Origin: Ypsolopha sequella
Lineage: Eukaryota; Arthropoda; Insecta; Lepidoptera; Ypsolophidae
DNA length: 64,000 nt
Assembly: GCA_934047225.1 (NCBI GenBank)
Contig: OW203984.1
Location: 5,279,201 to 5,343,200 of the forward strand
Direction of reading: 5' to 3'
The notes under the pieces are model-generated. The model did not search any database. It was not told where the DNA came from and saw nothing but the letters and a program-made list of their open reading frames with translations. The position numbers and the translations under genes are program-made. This document shows, in pieces, positions 23,444 to 34,727 of the stretch (its first letter is position 1; each line of letters starts with the position of its first letter).

Positions 23444-24868
23444 CTGTCGATATTTGTACCAACACAGGTCGACTCTAGGTCGTTGGTGGCTACCTGCCCC
23501 GTAACACACTCACATTCACGTTTTGGTATGACGTAACAAATGCTACAATGCCTATGTTTTTTTTTTATTGTAATCTTTGATTCGACCTTAATTCCTTAGC
23601 ACCTTTCAAATGTTTATAGTAAAATGTAATTTTCTTAAAATGACAAAAATGAAACAGGAGAACTACAAAGAGGAGAATTAATTTGAGACTCCCCTTTACA
23701 TTCGACAAATGCTTCATTGCAATAGTTTGTCGACTCTACACCACGCAGTAACCTAGATTTACTACAGCGCCGTCTTAGGCCATGCAGGGGCCCTGGGGCA
23801 CACTGGGTTTAAGGGGCCCTTTTGATGAAAACATCAATATGTTTTTGTTGGTTATATTTAATGCAAATATAAGCTAAGATATGTGTCAATTTAAATTATT
23901 GATGGAACTGTAAATAATGTGAGCTTAAATTGTGCAAATATAAAGAAAGACAAATTGTTGCAAAACCGTCCGAACGAAAATGTAAAATGGATGTGGCTAT
24001 TTTAGTTCTATGTATTTGTGCATATTTTTTATATCTGCCTTATTTGGTGTAAATATGGGGAAATTCTCATTTAAAATGTTGGCACTGTGAGGCCCCGTCA
24101 AACCGGGGGCCCTGGGCTAGTGCCCACCGTGCCCTTATGGAAAAGACGGAACTGTTAACTCGCTCTACTTCATAGTAAACCTCAAGTAATGCAATATTTG
24201 AGAAGCTAATAAACGTTGCAAACGTGCGACCGAATGTTTGCACTTAGAACTAAACACAGTCATGTGAGTTTACGCCAACATCGTCTTAGTTGTTACAACA
24301 TTGATTTAAGAATGGGTATCCATCCACAGTAGAGATGATGAATATAACCATTAACCATTAAATTTAACGAATATAGGAAATTTAAATTAACATTCTCGAA
24401 TAAAAAATCATATCAACTTTTCCGGCAGATATTTATATTTGATATTTTTAACACATATTTCGATTGGTTATTGTTGATTATTAGGTTAGTTTTGTAATGT
24501 TACTTGAAAAACAAAGACGCGTCGTCGTGTTTTTGTTGTTTTCCGTTAAATATGAAGAATGTGAAGTTGTTTTGCAAAATAAACTACTTGGAACAATTTC
24601 GATAGGTGTGTGGGAGTAAAAAATTGATAGAGTTTTTGTTTGTTGGTTGATAATATTCGTTAATATTTTTATTCAGTGGTAAAAATATTAAAATATTAAC
24701 GAATATTTTCAACCAATAAAACTATCTATATTTTTTTATCAATTAACTTTTAACCGATATACAATTTCAACCGTTATTGACATCTCTAATCCGCAGGCAT
24801 AGCTAATTACATATGGCCTAACCTATGCTAGCCAGCCAATAAATAGTACGGTCCGGCTATGTCAAACT
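23444..24868. other. Unannotated stretch
   Basis: Includes two segments rich in GGGGCCC (23780-23820 and 24090-24130), which may be the ends of one decayed element. It also has a hairpin at 24652-24720 (GATAATATTCGTTAATATT and complement). No gene recognised. Confidence 0.45.
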
Positions 24869-24962
24869 TTGTTGTTGTGTTCCGGTTTTCCTACTGTTTT
24901 TCTCCAATACCTCGCGTTTTTTTACTTCCTTTTATCACCTGTATTTCTAATATGTTTTAAAT

Positions 24963-25168
24963 TTGCATTTTGCATATGCAGTTTTTCGGGTAACACCATT
25001 ATCAAAGCCGCCTGGTACGCCACACAAAGGCATAAATCCAAGATATTATTTGAATATCACACAAAACTACGCAAAACATTTTCATGGCCGGATCGACGAT
25101 TCACCATCTACAGGGATAATTTGGCAATGTGGATCCCCATTGATCTCGGGGCTTTGTATTTGTTTTAA
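24963..25168 (+). other. Weak candidate exon or old coding fragment
   Basis: A polypyrimidine-like tract ending TGCATATGCAG precedes a segment with markedly less biased composition. In one frame it reads RVTPLSKPPGTPHKGINPRY, then YLNITQNYAKHFHGRIDD; another frame is also open. I do not recognise the family. The AG at 24981 could act as a splice acceptor, but no donor or neighbouring exon was identified. It may equally be a piece of a transposon. Only an expression or homology search could decide. Confidence 0.2.
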
Positions 25169-25344
25169 ACAACTTATCTTCACGACACATATTATACCTC
25201 CGAGGGGGTGTCAGGGATGTTTTCGAGTGTAGACTGTTATGAAGGAATCGTCAACGCTATCAGACCCTCTTTTTACCGGCGATTTTTACATCCCAACTTG
25301 ATGAGGTGAGACTTATCGCCATACTTTGGCCACAAATGCACACT

Positions 25345-25408
25345 TTTTAGGGCTCCGTACCCAAAGGGTATTAACCAATGGGACCCAATTACTAAGACTT
25401 CGCTGTCC

Positions 25409-25466
<58 letters not shown>

Positions 25467-25535
25467 CTGTCCGTCTGTCACCAGGCTGTGATAGTTAGAC
25501 AGTTGAAATTTTCACAGGTAATGTATTTCTGTTGC
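25345..25535 (+). repeat. Interspersed repeat G with (CTGT)n microsatellite
   Basis: GGGCTCCGTACCCAAAGGGT is followed by GGACCCAATTACTAAGACTT, then about 18 CTGT/CCGT units (25403-25480), then a CACCAGGCTGTGATAGTTAG and TTGAAATTTTCACAG block. It is the clearest copy of repeat G. The open frame through it only translates the microsatellite. Confidence 0.75.
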
Positions 25536-26918
25536 CGCTATAACAACAAATACTAAAAACTAGAATCAAATAAATATTTAAGGGGGCTCCCATACAACAG
25601 ACAGGTTTTTTTTGCCGTTTTTATAGATAATGGTACGGAATTTTTTAAATTTTTTTTAGGGTATGCAGGTGTACCTTATAGTGTTTTCTTTTTTTTCCGT
25701 AGCGCCTTTAGTACTATCACAGCTAATCTAGTAACACGTAGACAATAAATAGATTTTAGATAACACACGGACCTTTAATAGACCTACGTATATCGATAGT
25801 GCCTACAAACAATGGTCTGCAACAATAGAGAAAAGAATTAGATGTCAAGAGAAATAAAATATATAGAACCACATCGCAAATAGTCCGGTATCCCCGAAAC
25901 AAGCAAAAACAACCTTAACGGCTTATTGATTAGAGCGATTATGGAAGTAAAACTTATCTGGATCGCACTATCTAGGACCCTTTGTCGACTCCGTATTATG
26001 CTTTCCTGGTTAAGGGTCCGATAAATTATATCTTTTATTCGATTTTCTTTATTCGATACCACGGGATGCGGTGATTTGTCGTCGTAATTCTGAAACTTTG
26101 GTACATCCTTACCTTTACAAGTAGGTTTCATTTGAGAAATTTCTTTACCTTAATGTTGGTCACAAAGTTTTATGGACACTTAACCTAAATATATTGCTCT
26201 TCTATGTGATTTTTTTATTCAAAATTATGTTAATATTTAAACTTCACAGGATGGATAAAATAGATAAAATAGGACATCAAGGTTACCTTTACAAAAACTG
26301 GGATAATAGTTTCGAAAACAGGTTACCTATTCAAATAAATTGAAAAGAGTTTCGGCGCAAACTGTCAACTTAGAAACCCTTATTACCTGTATTTTCACGT
26401 CTACGATCTAAAAATGGATAACTTTCACCCAAATAAAGTGTTTTAAATAACGTATTAAGGAGACCCATCAATCTTTTGCGAAAAATCCTTACTTTATGGT
26501 CTAGAGAAACACCGTCTATAAGCCGGATCTAGTGAGGGCAGGGTCGGCGTTGGTAACAAGGTATTAAGAAGGAGTTACGACGTTCCCGGGCGGCAGAGGC
26601 CCCAATAGCTATTGTAAATAACGTTCTATCTCTGCCACGGCGCGTCGCCACCCTGCCAAATTGCTTGGCAGCCATCTCAGACTTCCTCTTTGAATAATAA
26701 GGAACGACAAAACAAAAATAAAACTAACTCCAGCCCTGGATTTTGCGATTGAAGTGGCTTGAGAAAACAAGCAGTTTATAAAACATGTTATTGTACCATT
26801 TGGGGCCTTTGCATGGCTGTTATCTGTGTAATGATCGCGTTGGTTCCTACATTCATAAAATAGTAGATTATGCACTAAGGGAATAAAGCAGTGTCTTACG
26901 TCACGGGCGGCATATTGA
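25536..26918. other. Unannotated stretch
   Basis: No gene or clear repeat recognised. The minus-strand frames at 25838-26131 and 26609-26875 carry no domain that I know. Confidence 0.45.
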
Positions 26919-27005
26919 ACCCTGAGCGTAACGAGGGACTCTAGAGTTAACTCCTGAGCGTAGCGAGGGAGTTATATAGAGTCCTGAGTAAAGCGAGGGG
27001 TTCAA
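26919..27005. repeat. Three spaced copies of a CCTGAGCGTAGCGAGGGA motif
   Basis: CCTGAGCGTAACGAGGGACT, CCTGAGCGTAGCGAGGGAGT and CCTGAGTAAAGCGAGGGGTT occur at about 35-bp spacing. This resembles the short 'GCGTAGCGAG' units found in other lepidopteran repeats (compare CGCTACGCTCG in repeat Z). Confidence 0.6.
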
Positions 27006-27702
27006 GCTGCCCAAGACAAAGACAGGCTTTATTCCAGAGGAGCATACTCTACTTTTCACACCTTCTGCGAGACAATAAAAAGCTCGACATTTTTTATCAA
27101 CATTAATAAGTAATTCAATAAAATTCACTGAGAATCACAGCACCAAACACCGTCTTTTGTTTCACATTCTTTGTAAACGCTTTTTTTCTTTTTGTTGAAT
27201 TCTGCTTATGGTGGCCAGTTCGATTTTCGAACAAACCTCTTTACAATCCCATATGGGCATTTGTTTTCCACGAGTTTCCACACGAATTTGAAGTTCCAAA
27301 TTTAAATCACTTTAATCCCTAGGGATTTTCATATAACTTTATATCCCTTGAGATATAATGCGTTACTTTACGTTGAGGTTGCGTGTTATGTAATTGGACA
27401 TTGTCGAGCAGGTGGTGTGAAAATATATTTTTCATATTATCGTTGGATGTTTTCTGGTATTCAAAAGCCCTCTCTCTATAGGGGTACGTATTTCCGCAAC
27501 ATAACTCATGTATGATTGACATGTATTCCTGCACATTCGATGAAGTCCCGGTAAAAGTATTGGAACTGATGATATCCTCATAAATACTATTTTGATAATA
27601 CGTAGCGTATCAAAATATTTGTTCTGTTAACAACGAAACAATTAAAAGCGCGTCCGAGTTATTATAAAATTGTATCATTTGACACCTCACCAATCAGAAT
27701 AA
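27006..27702. other. Unannotated stretch
   Basis: No gene recognised. The minus-strand frames at 26901-27128 and 27319-27534 have no domain support. Confidence 0.45.
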
Positions 27703-28276
27703 TTACGTCTGAATGGGCCAGATTGAATGGAGCGCGGCAAATTCGGACGTAAACTGAAATCGACTACGTTCGAATGGGGCGGTCGTAAAAATTTTAAACG
27801 GTAATGTCACTTACAGAATACATGAACATTTGGCAATATTATTTTTTATCATTATATCAGTAAGATTTACTCTACACTTATTATATTTTTACTTGGTTGA
27901 AATCAAATACGTACAGAAAAACCGGTTTTACTAGTTTAATAATAACCCTTTCTTGCCAACCAATCACAAATGAACTGGTTATCTGTGACGTCAGAGGACT
28001 AGCGAAAAGCATTTTTTTTTTGCGGTCTATTCACTGTAGTTTTTGCAACAGTCTGCTCGTGTAGTGCATTGTGTTTGTGAATTAAATGGGATAAAACACT
28101 TAGCGGTAAGTAATTATAAATAGTTATATCAAAGTATAATTCTCTTGCGGTGTGACTCCACTTTTGTAGGTGACTGTACTGAATTATTGATATTACATTG
28201 AAATTTTTATGATAGTCGATTTCAGTTTACATCCGAATGTGCCGCGCCCCATTCAATCTGGCCCATTCAGACGTAA
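27703..28276. mobile_element. Element with ~90-bp inverted termini
   Basis: The left arm (27703-27807) begins TTACGTCTGAATGGGCCAGA and continues through GGACGTAAACTGAAATCGACTA. The right arm (28187-28276) is its complement, ending ...GGCCCATTCAGACGTAA. The left arm carries an extra ~17 bp (CGTTCGAATGGGGCGGT). The spacer of about 380 bp includes CTGTGACGTCAGAGGAC and GCGGTAAGTAATT. No transposase is encoded. It is probably a deletion derivative of a DNA transposon; target duplication unclear. Confidence 0.65.
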
Positions 28277-29089
28277 TACCCAATTAGAAACGTTAACACA
28301 ATCGTATTCACTTTTTGCTACAAACGCTACGCCGCCGCACACCGTAGTCCGAACGCAAATACAAATACGCAAAAGCGAAAATATATATATATATTTTTTT
28401 TAAGTGGATTCTTTTTTGGGGGGGCGTGTTCAGAAACTGTACGTCACTTCCTGTACGACTTTTTTTAACGATGGATTGTGATTATATTGAGGTGGGACTC
28501 CTGCTAGGCTCGGGCGGATGGTCGAATCTCTGTTTGACGTATTTCACACGTCACACGGTATCATGAGCGCTTAAAGAGTCAATATTTTCTAGTAAAAAGC
28601 AGAGTGAATCTTAGATGTTACATATATATTTCGTTAGAAAAACTTCGTGCTATTCTGTTCCGAAGCCATTTTAAATTATCGTTATATAAGCTAAGAATTG
28701 CTTCATATTTTGAAATGACTCCTGAAATAAAGGAGAGAGTGCTATTTCTTCATAACTTTAAAAAATTCTCCTTAGGCGTTGTGCCCACCTAAGTAACATA
28801 ACGCATGATCTGACAAGTGATCTGACACGTAACTTACCACTCGTTTCAATATTCAAAGCAATGTGTTACCAAAGTTTATTGTATAATAACATACTTATTA
28901 AGTAACATTTAAGTAAAACGGCAGCTAGTTGCCCCTCTTGTTTTTGCTGCGCCCCTACAGTGCGTCACTTGTACTTTTCCTTCATGTAACATCTTTTATA
29001 CTTTTGACTTGGCAATAAATAAATTATATGATATGATACAATACGTTTAGCAAAAAATTAAAAAAAAAACGCAAAATAGTTATTTAATA
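28277..29089. other. Unannotated stretch
   Basis: No gene recognised. Includes an AT/T-run at 28380-28400. The 28604-28792 frame has no domain support. Confidence 0.45.
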
Positions 29090-29094
29090 GTGAT

Positions 29095-29440
29095 TTTAGG
29101 TGGTAGAGCTGTTGCCGGGCTTGACTGGAGGAACCACCATCTTACTTGGAAACCCCCTCGAAGTAATTCGGGGGAGAGTAAGAGGACAGCTCACAGGAAA
29201 AATGCCTGGGACCAATGGATGGCGGTATATCCATCCCTAATAGTCGGGCCTTATATAGAACAGACTGGTGACGGGCAGCAGCGTCACTGGTGCGAGAGTT
29301 CTGGCACCGCGCTCACCAACCCGCCTGCCCAGCGTGTGTGAGTATGGGCAATTCTTCCAAGATTACCGCCGGGAGTGGCAAATTCCTGGAAAGGCTTATG
29401 TCCAGCAGTGGACGAACTAGGCTGATGGATGGATGGATAC
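29095..29440 (+). mobile_element. Retroposon with RTE-like 3' tail, copy 1
   Basis: Closely similar to 34728-35092. Both begin GGTAGAGCTG and share CACCATCTTACTTGGA.ACCC, TCGAAGTAATTCGGGGGAGA and CACCAACCCGCCTGCCCAGC. Both end GGCTTATGTCCAGCAGTGGA, then CGAACTAGGCTGATGGATGG. Copy 1 lacks a ~22-bp piece in the middle. The end is the same as that of the LINE fragment at 6.84 kb, so the unit is either a SINE sharing the LINE tail or a short LINE 3' fragment. Open frames on either strand are incidental. Confidence 0.7.
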
Positions 29441-30620
29441 AATACGAGTAGTATATAGAGTAGCGAGCGGCTAGCGCCCAATCGCGTGGTGTAGCGTTGC
29501 AGGACCTTCGTGCCACTCAGCGTGTTACTAGTGACGCACCTAAGTGGTGCGAACACGAAGCTTGTAGTGACTCGTCTATGCAAAATGAAGGATGATCTAC
29601 AATTTAATATACAAAATGTCTCCCTGGTGAATCCAACGCATGTCATGTTTGAGACATGCTACATGCCACTTCAAAATCATGTTACCGTCACGTTACTTAG
29701 GTCGGCACAGCGCCTTAGTTAATTGGAAGTAGCATTGCAAAATGTTTAGAACCTCTAATGAGTTTTAGAGACCTTTCGGAAAGACAGACGAATCGACCGA
29801 CAGACAGAACAACATACAGACAGAGTGGCAGACAGCGGAGGCTTTATAATAGGGTCCCGTTTTGTTTTCATTTCTTCCCAATAATTAATCATTTCAGATA
29901 TCTTTGTCCAGGGACTATAATTACCTACGTAATTACTGTTCTGTAGGCCAATTGGATGCTAATTGATGCTATCTTTATGAAATATTGCACATATCGTAGG
30001 TGTGTCATAGAATTCCTATAGCTTAATTTCAAAAAGATATTTTTTTTCCGGGGAAGTTACTCCATTTTAGAACATAAATTTCATAATTTTGGTATACAAA
30101 TTAATCATATTTTTTTTATGATTTAAAAAAAAAATTGTTATGGTGTCACTTGAGAATTTTAGACAATATACTGATTGTGATGTGTGATTGCTTATAAAAA
30201 AGTGGTCTGTCGACTCATCTGTCATCCATCTCTCAAATCAGTCGGTAGCAAATTTTTATAAATTTATCTAGTTAGCAAAGGACACATTTCTAAACAGCCA
30301 TTTCTCAAGTGACATCACATGAAGGCAAATGGAAGTTGCAGCTTTTTCGTAAAAATATTTATCATGATGTGGTTTTTTTAGACCACAAGTTCGAAAATAC
30401 GGCTTATCAAATCTAAATCTTGGAACAGTTTTCGAATTAACACACCTTAACATAATTTAATCTAAGCGAATTAGGCATACCGTGAAGTATGTAATTTGAA
30501 GTATTTCAACAAAACGTCAAAAATGAGCTGAGCGAGGAGAAGCGTGTTAGATATACATGTAAATAAATGTGTAGTTTTTACAGAATTCATTGCATGCAAA
30601 TATCTACGACACGCCGACAT
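29441..30620. other. Unannotated stretch with a partial repeat G
   Basis: 29755-29870 is a minus-strand remnant of repeat G (GACAGACAGAACAACATACA..., GTGGCAGACAGCGGAGGC, then AGGGTCCCG). No gene recognised elsewhere. Confidence 0.5.
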
Positions 30621-31180
30621 CACAAAATAACCACTTACAGAACGTTTACTCCGCTTAAGAGGCTATGCGAATTTTATTTTTGTCACTGTCACTCCAAGCG
30701 AAAAATCGCGCAGTGCGAGAGGGGCGGATTCAGGGCAAAAGGGAAAAAAGTTGGTTTTATATTTTTATTAAAAAAACTAAAATAGCTAGCCAAATTTCAA
30801 ATATCAAATCTCTAGGTATTGTTAAAACACACCTAATAAAATATGTTTGAGTTCTGTATGTGGTTCCTATTCGTCAAACGAGGAGAAAAAGTGTGTTTGA
30901 AGACCTCATTTCAACAATTATTTCTATCGAGGAAAATTTATCCAAATAAGTTTTCCAAATTCAAAACCCTAGATTATATTGTCAAAATGCATAGACCAGA
31001 AACTGATTATAATTTTCCGTGTATTTCATGAAATACACAGAAAAGAAACACCCGAATTTTTTTCGCATATCGCCTTCAATACGAAATTCTGCCGAGATCA
31101 TCATACGTACGCGTCTATGCATGTGTGCGTCTGTTTTCGCTCCGTCGTCAAGTCTGCCTTCTGGTAGTATCTATTTTGTG
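30621..31180. mobile_element. MITE family X, copy 2, split by MITE T1
   Basis: The left end CACAAAATAACCACTTACAG (30621 on) is interrupted at the TTAA at 30655-30658. The right part resumes at about 31078 (CAATACGAAATTCTGCCGAG...) and ends CTATTTTGTG at 31180. Outer flanks CCGACAT (30614-30620) and CCGACAG (31181-31187) are the target duplication. The boundaries agree with the uninterrupted copy at 40134. Confidence 0.82.
30659..31074 (+). mobile_element. TTAA-type MITE T1, copy C (416 bp)
   Basis: Starts GAGGCTATGCGAA after TTAA (30655-30658) and ends ...TTCGCATATCGCC before TTCA (31075-31078), a TTAA with one substitution. It is nearly full length and very similar to copies A and B. It is nested in MITE X. 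Confidence 0.85.
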
Positions 31181-31441
31181 CCGACAGTATGGTAAAATGT
31201 TTAAAGTTTTCTTATCTTGCCTATGCCTAGGCTTTGAAACCCTAAAAAGTGGCAAGTTAGTAACCTGAATAAACAAGCTCTGTGATAAAATAATACCCTT
31301 GTCAAAGCATAAGTTGGGGATTCGTACTATTAGCCACCTTTCATGTTTTAAATTATTGGGTTTAATTTTAACGGCTCAGGAAAATTGTGAAAAGAGGGTT
31401 AAAGGTTGTTTCTCCGGATTTGTAACAAAATATTAAGAAAC

Positions 31442-31615
31442 TAGCGACCCGCTCCGGCTTTGCACGGGCATTTATCATACATATAAACCGTTCTCTTGAA
31501 TCACTCTATCTATTAAAAAAACCGCATCTAAATCTGTTGCGTAGTTTTAAAGATCTAAGCATACATAGGGACAGACAGACAGCGGGAAGCGACTTTGTTT
31601 TATACTATGTAGTGA
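31442..31615 (+). repeat. Interspersed repeat ('AGCGACCCGC...GACAGACAGACAGCGGG' type)
   Basis: Begins AGCGACCCGCTCCGGCTTTG and contains AACCGCATCTAAATCTGTTG and CGTAGTTTTAAAGATCTAAG. It ends GACAGACAGACAGCGGGAAG, then CGACTTTGTTTTATACTATG and GTAGTGATAGTGATAG. I recognise this as a widespread lepidopteran non-autonomous repeat. Fragments of related sequence (ACAGACAGACAAAT) occur near 39.9 kb. Confidence 0.65.
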
Positions 31616-31721
31616 TAGTGATAGTGATAATTATAACCTCTAAAATACAATCTTTCGCTAAGACGACTTTTTACAATAGTTTGCTATATTTATTAACATT
31701 TTTTTAATGATATTATATATA

Positions 31722-31815
31722 CATACATACATATACTCAAACCTGTCTACCCAGAGGGGTAGACTACAGATTTCCATCTCCTACGATCAAGACACACCTC
31801 TTTCGCCTCTTCTAA
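31722..31815 (-). repeat. LINE K 3' tail (minus strand)
   Basis: Reverse of the 3' end seen at 33.59-33.69 kb: ACATACATACATATACTCA, then CTACCCAGAGGGGTAGACTA, CAGATTTCCATCTCCTACGA. No coding part is left. Confidence 0.6.
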
Positions 31816-32222
31816 AAATTATGTGTGATGTTATTTCTATCCAATCATGATAGCAATGAAAACGATAGCCATAGATGTTAAAGTTACACAAAAAGTGCCT
31901 AGATCGTTCCCTCAGATTCCTCTTACAAAGTGAAAATATTCCAATATGTTACATGAACTCCAAACATTTTAACCCCTGTATCTTTCATATCTTCGATACA
32001 CTTCTTCTTCTTTTCATGTCAATGGTTCCTTTACAAGATCCTGGACCAGTACGCAGCCACATCCACAGCATTTGCCGAGGCCTTCCATAGGTCATCCCAC
32101 GTACAGGTGTTTGGGCACGCTGGGCACGAGAGCAAATGAAGCACTAAGATACACTATAAAACTATTGCTTATTCTTGGTATCTATAAACCTATTTATAAT
32201 ATATAATATATTATTACATATA
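31816..32222. other. Unannotated stretch
   Basis: No gene recognised. 32020-32120 is more GC-rich (CCACATCCACAGCATTTGCC) and may be a retroelement fragment. Confidence 0.4.
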
Positions 32223-32490
32223 CAAGGTGTAACAGAAAGGTGTAAACATATTAGAAGAGCTTATTCAGTCAATGGTATAGAACAACTTTTACTATGGAGC
32301 CAAAGCAGAAATATCAAAAAAAAAAATCTGCCCTTCCATACATTTCGGCCGAGCGGCATTGCATTTTTCTATGAGACAGTAAACATTTTTTTTCGAGTCA
32401 CAGGTTTTGTTACATAGTCAAAGTTATTCTAAGTATACCATTGACTGAATAAGCTCTTCAAATATGGTCACACCTTTTTGTTACACGTTG
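32223..32490. mobile_element. TA-type MITE M, copy 2 (268 bp)
   Basis: TA at 32221-32222 and 32491-32492. Ends CAAGGTGTAACAGAAAGGTG... and ...CACACCTTTTTGTTACACGTTG are inverted, followed inward by AAGAGCTTATTCAGTCAATG and its complement. Copy 1 is at 9.65 kb. The duplication and TIR style fit a Tc1/mariner-type mobiliser. Confidence 0.82.
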
Positions 32491-33364
32491 TATATATCTC
32501 TCTTAGGCATTGAGATAAAGCACCATTTATCAGAGAAAACTCATTAACTTCTAAGTAAGTATTTATGTCGCGAAAACAATAGAGTTGTTGTTTTGTTTTC
32601 TTTGCAGAGCCATGTTTACGATTTATTAACGATTTTTGAAACTACTTTTCACTAAGGGTCTCTATGAAATGATACCGAAAAACGTAGACAATTTGCACAA
32701 ATTTTGTCAATTTAAATCCCGTATCGTAAGGAAATACGTACCCTCGCTGTATAGGGATTCGTCCAGACGAAAAAGAACGCGTGTCTCCAAATCTCATTAC
32801 ACTGTTAGCGAGGATAAAGAAAATTCAATATATATAATTTATCGCTGCTCTGTCTTCTATAACGAATTTTATTTCGTTCCAACGGGAGGCTTCTGTGAGG
32901 ACTCGTAAAAATGCGAACCGCGTTTTTAGTTCCAAAAGATACTTCAAGATTATTCCTCTCATTGTAAATTTAATTTAGTTTACTCAAGAATAAAGTAAGA
33001 ACGCGTAGGGCATCGTAAATGGCAGTGCTATTAATATGTACAATAAATATTGGAGCTTTTTCAATGACATATTATTTTTAATCATTTAACCTACCATTGA
33101 TAGACATAAAATTGAGGACATGGGAATGCTCCTACATATGGTCGCTTGGTGCGCACTATGGACCAGGACTAAATAAACATTAGGACATAGTAACATATAT
33201 GTACGCATAGATGTGTGTGTGCATAAATGGATTTTCTATTCAAACGAAATGTTTTTTCATATTATTTTTTTTTATTCAAACGTAGGTTACGCTCATTAGT
33301 CATTCATACGGTTATATACGAGTACGTAGGTACATTTTTATTTCATAATTTATAACTGAAAAAT
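32491..33364. other. Unannotated stretch
   Basis: The 90-codon frame at 32636-32908 (plus) is Lys/Arg/Ser-rich without a recognised domain. Nothing else was seen. Confidence 0.4.
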
Positions 33365-33690
33365 ATCGACAAACGGGATCGCTGCGGCCTGAAAAAAAAT
33401 GTAGTGACTAGAATGGAAAAGGAATGCTTCTTTGGTTTGGACATGTAGGGAGGATGAATGAAAGTAGACTGACGAAAGAAATTTATGGTGCGCAAGTGGA
33501 AGGTAGAGCTCGATCAGGCCGCCTTAGAAGGACATATGCTGACCAAATTACCCGGAATAGAAGAGCTTGTATGACTTGATGGATTTGCAAGAGGCGAAAT
33601 AGGTGTGTCAGAATCGTAGCAGATGGAAATCTGTAATCTCTGCCTACCCCTATAGGAGACAGGCGTGAGTATATGTATGTATGTATGTAT
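33365..33690 (+). mobile_element. LINE K, reverse transcriptase C-terminal remnant
   Basis: Translating across stops and frameshifts gives the pattern of a LINE reverse-transcriptase C-terminus: an FGLDM/FGHV-type motif, RLTKEI-like, GARVEGR-like, then a GRPRRTYADQI-like stretch, VCQNRSRWKSVISAYPYRR and a (TGTA/ATGT)n tail. Several stops mean that it is dead. The tail matches the minus-strand fragment at 31.72 kb. Confidence 0.6.
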
Positions 33691-34021
33691 GTGTATGTTC
33701 ATGTCATTCTCTATCTCTAGTCAAATTTTTCACTCATTCGACTGATTCGCCCCGGCCCCAAAGTGGGGCAAAATATATTTCGAAAATAGTTAAATTGTTA
33801 ATTCTGCTGTGTGTATAAGTATTAAAGCAAAGTATAAATATTTAGTTCCAAAATATTTTTACAACATCTTTATTTATAAAACAGATCTAACTGGAGTGCT
33901 ATTTATTGTTTTAGTATGTTTAAAACAATTTTTTCCCAAAAAAAAACCACTTTCGCAAAAATTTGCTATAGGTATCGTTTATTTTCACGTTTATGTTAAC
34001 TTGCAAGTTATTTTAGTAATA
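33691..34021. other. Unannotated AT-rich stretch
   Basis: No gene recognised. Confidence 0.5.
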
Positions 34022-34565
34022 CAGTAGAGCCTCGATAATCCGAACTAGCAAAAACTAACCCCTGTTCGGACTCACGAAGCGTTCGGATTATAGTATGTAA
34101 GGAGAAAAAAAAACATTTTTATTCTTAAAATAGTGTTTAATTATATACATAGTTTAAGAGGTACAGTAAGCAACGAGCTGGGCTTTACATATTGACCTTG
34201 GGAACGCTCTTATTACAAGCAGCGTAAGGACTACAGTCGCCTTTCCAACGCCATACTTACAAGCAAGAGAAGTTGCCGACACTCCGTCCTTTAAACTGTC
34301 TAGTATGGTGCACTTTTCGGCTATAGTCAAAGTTTTATGTTTGCGTTTTGGTGTTGGAACCATCTTTATAACCTCAAAAAACACGCCGCGCACGAGTACA
34401 GAGCAGAAAAACGTGGAATGGACGCGCAACGTGGCAGTCGTAACTGCAGACTAATTAATAAACAACATAGCAGCGAGGCGAAGGCGAGGAAGTGGGGTGG
34501 GGTATGCAGTTCGGATTATAGCGACGTTCGGATTAGCCTGAGTACGGATTATCGAGGCTCTACTG
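34022..34565 (-). mobile_element. Tigger/pogo-like DNA transposon remnant (544 bp)
   Basis: Terminal inverted repeats CAGTAGAGCCTCGATAATCC (left) and the complement ending GATTATCGAGGCTCTACTG (right), with TA at 34020-34021 and 34566-34567. Both ends repeat GTTCGGATTATAG internally. On the minus strand from about 34369 it encodes MVPTPKRKHKTLTIAEKCTI, then LDSLKDGVSATSLACKYGVG and KATV. This is the N-terminal helix-turn-helix of CENP-B/Tigger-type transposases. The catalytic DDE domain is absent. It is a non-autonomous deletion derivative that still carries the DNA-binding start. Confidence 0.85.
34154..34369 (-). pseudogene. Truncated Tigger-type transposase (DNA-binding N-terminus)
   Basis: The family's transposase binds its own terminal repeats through two helix-turn-helix domains and cuts with a DDE core. 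Here only the first helix-turn-helix is readable (about residues 1-45, with KRKHKTLTIAEKCTI and ATSLACKYGVGKATV). The reading then turns into unrelated sequence and stops. The ATG at 34367-34369 gives the family-typical start; an upstream in-frame ATG at 34429 adds 20 non-conserved residues. No catalytic residues remain, so it cannot transpose by itself. Confidence 0.65.
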
Positions 34566-34597
34566 TATTACGAGAATATAAACTATAATTTTTTTAT

Positions 34598-34727
34598 TCT
34601 TCGTTTTTCTTTATTGTACACAGATACATTGAATACAATTATTTACAATAAAAAACATGAACAGAGGCGAGCTTATCTCTTATCTTGTATATAATAGCAG
34701 TTCAATACACCCGCTATGTCTTTAACA
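34598..34727 (-). repeat. Retroelement 3'-end-like segment
   Basis: TTTTTCTTTATTGTACACAG on the plus strand, similar to 20.26 kb. It is the reverse of a CTGTGTACAATAAAG 3' tail. No coding part. Confidence 0.35.

Noticed and set aside
25326..25556. 76-codon frame with LSVC repeats
   Set aside because: Translation of the (CTGT)n run in repeat G.
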